From Stenocarpella maydis (taxonomy: Eukaryota > Ascomycota > Sordariomycetes > Diaporthales > Diaporthaceae): a stretch of DNA of 12,719 nt. Made by a program: the position numbers and the translations under genes. The notes below the pieces were generated by a model. That model ran no database searches. It was not told the origin of the DNA and worked only from the letters and a program-made list of their open reading frames with translations. Location of the stretch: NCBI GenBank assembly GCA_002270565.1, contig NQMI01000035.1:352058-364776 (forward strand), in the 5' to 3' direction. Shown one piece after another: positions 1 through 7,049 of the stretch (positions within the stretch are counted from its first letter, which is position 1; the number at the start of each line of letters is the position of its first letter).

Positions 1-1223
1 ATAATGAGATAGTCCTTTAAATGGCTATTAAAGCCCTAAATAATATAATAGGGCTAAATAGCATTATATTAATACTTATTATCTTTAGAATATACCCTTG
101 GATTTTATATAACTCTCTTCTTTCCCCTAAGATTACAAAAAGAGCACTAGTAAGCTGGAAGGCAATATAAATGCTCTATATGATTTATATTAAGGTAAAA
201 GTTAACTATATGCTAAATATAAGAAATAGACTAAATATTCAATTAACTCTATCCCTACCTCTCTAAAGTAAAGTCCTTATATAGAGGGAGAATAAGGGAT
301 AGAGAGAACTATATAAAGTTGAAGCTATTAAAGGCTATATAGTAATAATTAATATGATTAATGGACCTACCTAGTTTCATGTAACTTATATTAAACCATA
401 CTACCATATGATAGAGCTGGTACTATAGGATGAGCTGGATACCCCTAAACTTATTCCCATGTGAGAATAGGTGTAGCTAAAGAAAAGGGGCAGACTAAAG
501 AAGGCAGCCGTATAAATCTAATTAAAATGATGCAGCAAACTAAGGAAGGCAGCTATATGATATATACCTCTAGCAGATATATGGCCTATATTAGATATTT
601 TCTTAATATAAAAAGAGAAAGACTTAGATAACTTTATAGTTAAGCTAAGGAAGGATAATATTATTACTACTCCTGGAAAACTATTTGAAGAATTAGATGC
701 CCTAGAAATTAATACCCTAGTAAGTAAAGAGGTATTTAATTTTATATAGTATGATCTAGAAATCTATAGATACTTAAGAATATTTAAAATAAGGATAATA
801 AGAGAGGTTAAGAATAGGTCTATAAAGCTAATTAAGAAGTTAAGACTAGTTATCTAAGGATATAGAGATAAAGAGAAATATATAATCCTAATATAAGCCC
901 TAATAATTTAGAGAATGAGCTAAAGATTAATCCTAGCCTTAGGACTAATACTCATATGAGACTTTAAATACTAAGGAGAGCTTTAAGATATTACCTAGGC
1001 ATATATACAATTAGAGGATGCCTTAACTCATATGATTATTGCATAGCTACCAGTTAAGCTTTAAGACAAATACCCCCTAGGTATAATCCTATAGATTCAA
1101 AAGCTATTATATAGTCTAGTAGAGGCAGGTTTGCACTAGTATAAAATATACTATATGCATTATATAAATGCATTAAAGATAAAGGGCTTAATATATAACC
1201 TATACCTGCTATTTATAATAAAT
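1..1223 (+). pseudogene. Ty1/copia pol relic: integrase C-terminus, linker and N-terminal reverse transcriptase (5' truncated by window edge)
   Basis: This is the middle of a copia-type polyprotein, read in one frame (codons starting at positions divisible by 3) despite many TAA/TAG stops. The integrase tail starts at the left edge: MAIKALNN at 21, an RNRLN stretch, then GPT.FHVTYIKPYY around 363-407, the hallmark end of fungal copia integrases. A basic linker follows (about 480-560), including an AT-hook-like KKRGRLKK. The reverse transcriptase begins near 680 (LFEELDALE), with EVKNRSIK near 810, KLRLVI.GYRDKE at 837, DIT.AYI at 987 (first catalytic Asp kept), and LLYSLVEAGL near 1105. It stops at the equivalent of the 'YDPCLL' motif, next to the undetermined base at 1224. 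Stops fall where Gln is usual in the family, as expected from RIP. Family assignment is from motif recognition, not a search. The gene is certainly non-functional. Confidence 0.88.
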
Positions 1224-1224
1224 N
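1224..1224. other. Single undetermined base (N) at a break in the copia pol
   Basis: The only ambiguous base in the window. The copia reading frame runs in frame 3 up to it and in frame 2 after it, and the expected RT palm (YVDD region) and the start of RNase H are absent between the two sides. It may be a collapsed assembly gap or the scar of a real deletion. Confidence 0.95.
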
Positions 1225-1225
1225 A

Positions 1226-1690
1226 GACTTTAAGATCTATAGGAATATTATTTATTAGAGCTCTATGAAGTGCAAATGAGTAATAAGGAGTTTACTAGCT
1301 AGCAAGCTATATGGCATAATGATTGGGTTTAATAGCAGTATAGCACTTAGTATAACTATAAACTAGATTATAAGCTACCTAGGTATTCCAAAGATCCTAA
1401 TAGTAATCTATATAGACTTAAGATCTTTATATAAGTACCTTATATAACTTAGGATAATAGATAAAAAGAGGCTAATGATTAATATTATATCTTTTAGAGA
1501 AGCATATAAAAAGAAGGAAATCTCTAAGGTATAATAGATTAATAGGAAGAATAACCCAGCTAATGCTTATACAAAGAAAATGCTAAATAGCGCTCTAGAG
1601 AAATTAATATTAACCAATACCTTAAGAATTAGAATTAAAACATATATAGAATGCATTAATTAGAATAAAGATAATTAGGTTATTTAAGAT
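1226..1690 (+). pseudogene. Ty1/copia pol relic: C-terminal part of RNase H
   Basis: This continues the copia polyprotein after the break, in frame 2. Visible pieces in order are SSMKCK.VIRSLLASKLYG near 1259-1317 (the family pattern is SxKCKRVTRSxLAxExYG), the RNase H segment VIYIDLRSLYKYL near 1402-1440 with its Asp kept, KKRLMINI..FREAYKKKEI near 1464-1520, and INRKNNPANAYTK near 1537-1577 (family form: NPADAxTK), then LEKLILTNTLRIRIK. These are the usual last 130 or so residues of a fungal copia pol. Stops are TAA/TAG or TGA and fit RIP of CAA/CAG/CGA. The true end is uncertain. The frame fades out around 1660-1690, where AT-rich repetitive sequence begins. No LTR follows directly, which is unusual, because copia pol normally ends close to its 3' LTR. 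Confidence 0.87.
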
Positions 1691-1894
1691 ATTTTATAAT
1701 AAAGATATAGAATATATAAAGATAAATATAGAATATAGGTAGGATAGATATAGAATATTTAAGGATAGATATAAAATAAAGCTAGAATAGATATAAGATA
1801 TAGTAAAGATAGATATAAGATATAGCTAAGATATATAAGAATAAATATAGGATATAATTAGGATAGATACTAAAAGGGATATATAATATTTAAC
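1691..1894. repeat. Degenerate AT-rich repetitive tract (GATAGATATA-type)
   Basis: Irregular repetitions of AGATATA(A/G)GATATAG-like words, for example two near-identical units around 1785-1830, with no fixed period and no recognisable coding frame. It lies between the copia pol tail and the 32-bp minisatellite and may be its decayed beginning. Confidence 0.5.
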
Positions 1895-2082
1895 CTAGAT
1901 ATTAATATAAATATATAATATTTAATTTAAATATTAATATAGATGCATAATATCCAACTTAAATATTAATATAGATATATAATATCTAACTTAAATATTA
2001 ATATAAATGCATAATATGTAACTTAAATATTAATATAAATATATAATATCTAGCTTAAATATTAATATAGATATATAATACC
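1895..2082. repeat. 32-bp minisatellite, five full copies plus a partial sixth
   Basis: Units begin at 1895, 1927, 1959, 1991, 2023 and 2055. The conserved core is TTAAATATTAATATA(A/G)AT followed by (G/A)(C/T)ATAATAT and a variable four-base tail. Copies are all exactly 32 bp with only a few substitutions, so there are no indels over five copies. The period is not a multiple of three and no frame is open, so it is non-coding. The array is nearly pure A/T and transitions dominate among copies, as expected after RIP. Confidence 0.9.
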
Positions 2083-3155
2083 TAATATAAGTATAAATGA
2101 GATATATAATACTTATATAGATATAGATATAAATATTTAATATAAATAAGGAGCCTAAATTTAAAAAAGATAGTAAGAGGGGAGTTTAATTCTTAACTAA
2201 TAGATAGAAATACATTATACTAAAAAGATTACTATATAATATAGGACCCTAAAACTTATGCCTAGTTAATCCTATAGGCAAAGGCATATGAGTTAATTAT
2301 ATAACTCTCCTCCTCCTTAATCTCCTGCTTAATATCCTCTATAGAGACTACACTATATAAGGGTCCCTTACCATCATTATTATTAGAGTTGCCTCCATCC
2401 CTACAACCTCTACAACCTCTACAACCTCCCCCACAACCACAAGCCGCATAAGGCCAATATTTAATATAGTAAATATATTAGCGGCCCTACGACTACTAGA
2501 TACAACCCGCATAAGCACCTCCCTGGAACCCAGGCAATCATACATACCCCTCAAACCGGTAAGCATCAGGCTTACTATATGAGCACCTAGTATATTAGGT
2601 ATCATTCTATCCATATAATTAGATTAGGATTGCATTAAAATAGCTTAGGTAATAGATAAACAAGGTAATAACCTTATATAGGGTAATATTAATATTAAAT
2701 AATATGCATATATTATATAAAGGCATTATAATAACTATATACTTAATATCCTAGAAATATATAGAGGTTAAAATAGCAGATTATATAATAAAAAGGGGCT
2801 ATTTATATATTAAGGCAGAGTTTAGCTATAAAGATATAGTTTATAAAGCTAGCGCTTAGAAGGGTTATAATCTAAGAGCTAGCAGTTAGACTAGGCATAG
2901 AAGTCATTAGGCTAAAAAGTGGTATAAAGATACTAGCAGTAGGGGCAATAAGTGCAGGCACCACAGGGACAACAGGTACAGGCAAAGGAGAAGCAAAAGG
3001 GAAGATAGGCAAACTATAAGGGCTATAAGAGGCATCACAAGGTCCAATAAAAGAAGGAGGGCTAGTAGGCAAGCTACCACATAAGCTAAAAGGAGAAGAT
3101 AGTATATAAAAAAGTTTTTCATATAAATAGTAGGTAGAAAGAAGAAGGGATTATA
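2083..3155. other. About 1 kb of AT-rich sequence with no gene I can support
   Basis: No conserved retroelement motif could be read on either strand. Two islands richer in G/C (about 2340-2610 and 2880-3080) are open for 60-90 codons on the - strand. The - translations are Val/Met- or Pro-rich low complexity without any domain. On the + strand the first island reads as Pro/Gln/His-rich text, with stops mainly where CAG/CAA is plausible, so it could be a decayed low-complexity segment such as a gag spacer. This is not demonstrable by eye. The region separates the copia pol tail from the LTR-like sequence at 3763. Confidence 0.5.
2401..2427 (+). repeat. Three perfect tandem copies of CTACAACCT
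   Basis: A perfect 9-bp unit repeated three times and followed by a C/A-rich tail to about 2444. The period is divisible by three, so it would encode a tripeptide repeat in any frame (Leu-Gln-Pro or Tyr-Asn-Leu on +, Val-Val-Glu type on -). It keeps several CpA dinucleotides, so it is less mutated than its surroundings. Confidence 0.9.
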
Positions 3156-3173
3156 TAAGTATATATATAAGGG

Positions 3174-3203
3174 ATATATATATATATATGTATATATATT
3201 ATA
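3174..3203. repeat. (TA)n microsatellite
   Basis: About 30 bp of alternating A and T, interrupted by one G at 3190, directly followed by a purine tract. Confidence 0.85.
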
Positions 3204-3207
3204 TAAT

Positions 3208-3240
3208 GGAAGAAAGAAAGAGAGAGAGAGGGAGGAAGGG
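3208..3240 (+). repeat. 33-nt uninterrupted purine run (GAAA/GA microsatellite)
   Basis: Every base from 3208 to 3240 is A or G, composed of GGAAGAAAGAAA, (GA)n and GGGAGGAAGGG segments. Such homopurine tracts can adopt non-B DNA. Its side-by-side placement with the (TA)n tract makes a compact simple-sequence block. It is not adjacent to an LTR, so it is not an obvious polypurine primer. Confidence 0.85.
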
Positions 3241-3762
3241 CGGCAGATAAGAGATATTTATAGCTATATAGCTGGATTATATGCCTATAGTTACTAAGAA
3301 AGTTATTAGTAACTCACTAGCCTGGAGGAAAGCTATTAGATAATATCTAAAGGATTATAAAAAGGGAAGTATAATGGGAAGTAAAAACTATGTGATAGGG
3401 TAATATAAAAGAAGGGATAAAAAGGAAGCTATTAGGAGTTAGGTAGTAGGGGAGGCAAGTAACTTACTAAAGGATAGTTCTTTTATTTATTAATTTTACT
3501 TATATAATTAAGAGGCTACTTAACTAGAAGGTCTGGTTAAAGAAAAAGTTAAGTAAAAAGTATAAAGGAAAAGTACTGGATATTTAATATTAGCTAAGTA
3601 GCTGATATTTACTTATACTATATGAAATGGAAACTATAGTTTAACCTATAGAAGGGCAAGGGATAGGTTTCTTAGGAAAAAGGGGGAAACTATATAGGCA
3701 ATTTAACTTGCTTAAGGACTTATTTGGGGACTAAATGCGATTAGAAAAGAAAAGACTCCTAG
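3241..3762. other. 520 bp without a recognisable gene
   Basis: Purine-rich on the + strand, with a possible frame from about 3281 to beyond 3762. Its stop density is about what base composition alone predicts, and no family motif is seen. A short purine block sits just before the LTR-like start at 3763 (GAAAAGAAAAG, about 3744-3754) and could have served as a copia polypurine tract. That is only positional reasoning. Confidence 0.4.
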
Positions 3763-3888
3763 TGTTGGAATAGTATTGGGACTGATTGCATAAGGTTACC
3801 TGATCTAGGTGGGATAACTAATCCCACTGGGTATTATATGATCTGAATAAGACTGTGTATCGTGCGGTCCCTCTGTGTTTCAGAAGAG
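3763..3888 (+). repeat. LTR-like fragment, probably the start of a Ty1/copia LTR
   Basis: It starts TGTTGGAAT, the usual opening of fungal copia LTRs, and keeps far more TpG/CpA than the sequence upstream. It contains a perfect 7-bp stem with a 5-nt loop (GTGGGAT at 3809-3815, ATCCCAC at 3821-3827). It is cut off by the gypsy 3' LTR that begins at 3889. If it is the 3' LTR of the copia relic at 1-1690, about 2 kb separates pol from LTR. A possible continuation lies beyond the gypsy element at 11735, where a terminus-like TGTTCAATA occurs at 11901-11909. Identification rests on the first bases and context, so it is tentative. Confidence 0.4.
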
Positions 3889-4353
3889 TGTAATGATCAG
3901 AGGGTTTCCAAGCGTATTTAGACCTAAAAGATCAAGGGTTTATATTTAGAATACATTATTAGGCGGTTGTTAAGCAATATTATTAACTAATAATAATCAC
4001 TAGCTATAAGGCTATCTAATACTGGGATTGAATACTTAGATTAATGATTAAAGAGTCTATTTTATAAAAGCTATCTAATGTAGTGATAATCATATCCATA
4101 TATATATTCTGACTCTTCAGTAGCTTGCAGGCTTGCATACCAAGTCATCAAGCCATTATATGAGGCTTAATACTTCATCCTTCAAGCGGGCTTACATAGC
4201 TCGCAATTAAGCATTATAAGCCAGACCCTAACCCTTAGTAGGGGCTGGTCGTTACTAACTCATCAGGTATTTTGGCTGGCTTGGGGATTACCCCGCTAAG
4301 GTTAGGGGTATTTTCTATGGTAGTCAGCCGCTAATATATGTTAGCTTATAATA
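3889..4353 (-). repeat. 3' LTR of the gypsy element
   Basis: 465 bp. On the + strand it starts TGTAATGATCAGAGG and ends TTATAATA, corresponding on the coding strand to a TG...CA LTR with the first G changed to A. By hand count it differs from the other LTR at about 53 sites, all transitions except two. Its outer end (3889 to about 4080) keeps most ancestral G/C. Its inner half is more mutated than the matching part of the other copy. Confidence 0.93.
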
Positions 4354-4376
4354 CTATCTCCCTTCTTACTTCTTTT
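4354..4376 (-). other. Polypurine tract for plus-strand priming
   Basis: On the coding (-) strand the bases just before the 3' LTR are almost all purines. Uninterrupted runs lie at 4357-4367 (AAGAAGGGAGA) and 4369-4376, broken by a single T at 4368. A purine block directly abutting the 3' LTR is the standard primer site in LTR retrotransposons and fixes the element's orientation independently of the coding motifs. Confidence 0.75.
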
Positions 4377-4426
4377 ATCCTCAAAAGTATTCTATAAGTT
4401 ATTTTCATTTATTAGTGCCTCTATTT

Positions 4427-5092
4427 ATGCCTTTTTAATCCGTTATATTATCCGGAGTTAAGGATTCCCAGGTTTTCAAATTATCTTATCATTCCAGGAA
4501 GGTTAAGTAATGTAATTCCTTATTATTTACTATTCAATAGAATGCTATTATTATATAACCTTATTCTTCTTATATAGCATAGAGCATTAAGAGCTGCAAG
4601 GTCTTAAAGAAGGCTTTTAGTTGTTATACTAAGTGCATTCGGCAGTAGCATTTAAAGTATAATATCCTGGAACTAAACAACTCTAAGGACCTCTTATATA
4701 TCTCGATTTAGCACTAAAAACTAAAGGATAAAATTAAAGAATTAGAGGAGAAGCTCCTTCATTTATATAAGCAGAAGTACATATAGTATAAGAGGATATC
4801 TCAAGCTATCTATTAGGGTTTATTAAATTTAGATAAGTTGGATTATATAGAGAAGGAGGAAGCTAATACTAAGCAAAGGCGGATTACCGAGTAGTCCGCT
4901 AAGGTGGTTCACTAAAGTTCTACTAAAGAGGCTAGTAGGATAGTAGTACAGGAGGCATAGCTGCATTCTAAGGGCAAAGTGGGAGTTTTTAATTAGAGTT
5001 CCTTAATAAGTAATGGTATTAGTTAGTCTAAATTTATAAGTACTAGTAATGAGGGTAGTAAAGGAAATGCGCCTATAGGTAGCTTATCTTAA
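4427..5092 (+). pseudogene. Antisense accessory reading frame of the gypsy element: Cys-containing N-terminus plus coiled coil
   Basis: Read on the strand opposite to pol, in one frame, from the ATG at 4427 to the TAA at 5090. All internal stops are TAA or TAG, as expected from RIP of CAA/CAG. About 222 codons. The N-terminal third has scattered Cys (SCKVLKKAFSCYTKCIRQ at 4592-4645). A strongly charged helix follows (KLKDKIKELEEKLLHLYKQK near 4720-4780, heptad-like Leu), then a segment GLLNLDKLDYIEKEEA near 4820-4865 and a Ser/Lys-rich tail. From memory, a Cys-rich plus coiled-coil protein with an 'LDELD..EE' segment is often found beside fungal gypsy elements. I cannot name a function. The Cys pattern might bind metal or nucleic acid, but that is inference. 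The start could lie upstream, and transcription could come from the nearby LTR. Confidence 0.6.
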
Positions 5093-5139
5093 TACCTGAT
5101 TCTTATTACTAGGAATGGAACTTATTTAATTATTATTTA

Positions 5140-5390
5140 ACTAGTCCTGGTTTCTAGCTGTTTTTTAGTCTACTAATCATGCTATATCATTCTAATCTTG
5201 TTTTCCTATAACTAGTATTTGCTGGGGTACAGGGTATAGATACTAGTATTCATTTAGATGGGTTTTAGGTGTAACTAGTATTCAGGATATTAGTTAGATA
5301 GGGCGACTAGTATTAGGGTGTTTTTCCAAGGGATTAACTAATTACCAGTTTCTAGCTATTCCTACTATAACTAGTCTCTTATTAGTTATT
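5140..5390 (+). repeat. Phased array of ACTAGT palindromes, about 32-bp spacing
   Basis: ACTAGT occurs at 5140, 5211, 5242, 5274, 5306 and 5370. ACTAAT, one transition away, fills the gaps at 5172 and 5337. Successive spacings are 32, 39, 31, 32, 32, 31 and 33 bp. Four units extend the match to ACTAGTATT, while the rest of each unit is strongly diverged. It lies between the end of the antisense accessory frame and the end of pol, in the 3' non-coding part of the gypsy element. The period is not a multiple of three. Confidence 0.8.
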
Positions 5391-5461
5391 TTCCTTATTT
5401 TAGCTATAAAGACTGGGGTTTATTATATAGTTTTATTATAATGTTAGTTCATTATAACTTA

Positions 5462-7049
5462 TTATATATGCGGTTTTTCAGGCCGCATTCTTAGTTTCTA
5501 GAACTATTTCATAATAGTCCGCGCATAATACTTTTTGAGTTCATTATAATAATAGGTTAGGTTTTAGGCCAGTTCCTATATATTTTCACTAGAGTTATAG
5601 CCTTTCCATTTAATAAGGTATTCTATTATCCCTTAGTACTACCTTAAGTTCATAATATCCTCTACTTCATATTCCTCATTATACTCATTAAGTGTTTCAA
5701 TCTGTATTTCAAGTTCTATATTCTTAGGTACTAATTCCAAGAGTAAGATATAAAAGACTAGGTATTATTTCATTCCTTTAGGTAATAAGAGTTTATAATT
5801 AGTATCTAAAAGTTTTCTTAAGATTTTAAAGGGGCTGATTTTCTTATAGTTAAGCTTATTACTAGGTTGCTTAGTTTTAATATTTCAGTAAAGAAGGTAG
5901 ACCTTATCTCCCTCCTTAAGAATTAATCCCTTAATTCTTTTCTAATTTAAATATTTTATCATTCATTCTTATATAAAAGAAAGTTCTACTTGGATATCCT
6001 TCTAGATTTATCTACTTTATATTGCTTTTTATTCTGCTAATTCCGCTAGAGTATTATCTAGCAGTAATTCATAATATGCCTAGAGTTTATATCCATAGAG
6101 TGCAAAGAAAGGTAACTATTTAGTTATACTAGTAGTTGCACTATTATAGGCAAACTGTGCTAATGGTAGCAATTTAACCCAATTATCCTATAATTAGTTA
6201 ATATAGTATTAGAAGTATTATTCTATAATCCTATTGATTTATTCCATTTATCCATCTATTTATAGATATGCTATTATTAAGAGCTTATACTTTACTTTAA
6301 GTTACTTTATTAGTAACTTCTAAAAGTTTAATATGAAGAGCTTATCTCTATCTGAGATAATTTTATATAGCATTTTATAGTTGCTTATAATGATTTGCAA
6401 GAACATATATGCAAGTTCTTCTATAGTGCTAGCTTCCTTATATGGTATAAAGTATACATACTTACTTAGTCTATAAACCACTACCAGAATACTATTGTAT
6501 AATACTTTAGTTAAGGGTTCTCATAAGAGAGGTAGCTTAATGATGAAATCCAGGCTAATGGATGACCATATAGCTATAGGTATTAATAGGGGTTTTAATA
6601 ATCCATATAGTTTATATCTGGAAGCCTTATTTTTATTACATAAGTTGCATTTGCTAATAATATCTTAAACCTTCTTCTTAAGGTTGGGGATCTAGTAATT
6701 CCGCTAGATCCTTTTAATTATTACTATAACACCTTAGTAGCTATATGCTTGTGCTTTATATATTTCTATAATTAACTCATCTTATTCCTTTAGATTAATA
6801 GGGGTTTTTCTAGTTTGCAAGTTAACTCTAATTATAGCATTAAGTTTGCAGTTAAGAATAAGGCTTCTATCTTCTTAGGTTTTAAATACTATCTATTCTA
6901 TAGGTAAATCCTTATTCTAATGGTTGGGTCTTCAATTAAGTGCATCTGCCCTTGCATTTTTAACTCTATCCATATAAATAACCTTAATATTAAATTATAA
7001 TAAGAACTTTATATATCTAAGTTATTATTTATTAAGAGTCTTGGTTGTT
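5462..7049 (-). pseudogene. Gypsy pol relic: integrase with C-terminal chromodomain
   Basis: The integrase would insert the cDNA, and the chromodomain would bind methylated histone tails and guide integration to heterochromatin. On the - strand (one frame from about 7049 down): end of the RNase H linker (NARADALN near 6950), a zinc-binding region with Cys pair KCNLC at 6638-6652 and the His positions largely changed to Tyr, then the catalytic core. Its three acidic residues are all present: Asp in SLDF (6548-6550), Asp in ISDRD (6350-6352) and Glu near 6242-6244. The chromodomain begins EYEVEDIM (5651-5674), has IKWKGY (KWKGY at 5597-5611) and ENI.E, and ends around RYYAR-like text near 5520. 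The first in-frame stop after it that need not come from RIP cannot be told apart from the rest. Many TAA/TAG stops interrupt the frame. Confidence 0.9.
5468..5488. other. GC-rich hairpin near the end of pol
   Basis: Perfect inverted repeat ATGCGG (5468-5473) and CCGCAT (5483-5488) around a 9-nt loop, standing out in A/T-rich surroundings. It overlaps the last codons of the pol frame. It may be chance or a transcript-end structure. Confidence 0.4.

Noticed and set aside
1895..2082. CRISPR-like 32-bp regular repeats
   Set aside because: The repeats are directly abutting without spacers, nearly pure A/T, and the window is eukaryotic in character.
2348..2614. 88-codon open frame on the - strand
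   Set aside because: Low-complexity Val/Met-rich text from a repeat (CTACAACCT), no domain and no supporting start context. Probably a chance opening in a less mutated island.
2872..3122. Two overlapping - strand open frames of 66 and 71 codons
   Set aside because: Pro-rich and Leu-rich readings of the same pyrimidine-rich strand in different frames. Neither has a recognisable motif.
3281..3762. A + strand frame from ATG at 3281 with stops that could all be former CAA/CAG/CGA
   Set aside because: The number of stops is about what base composition alone predicts and no family motif is present.
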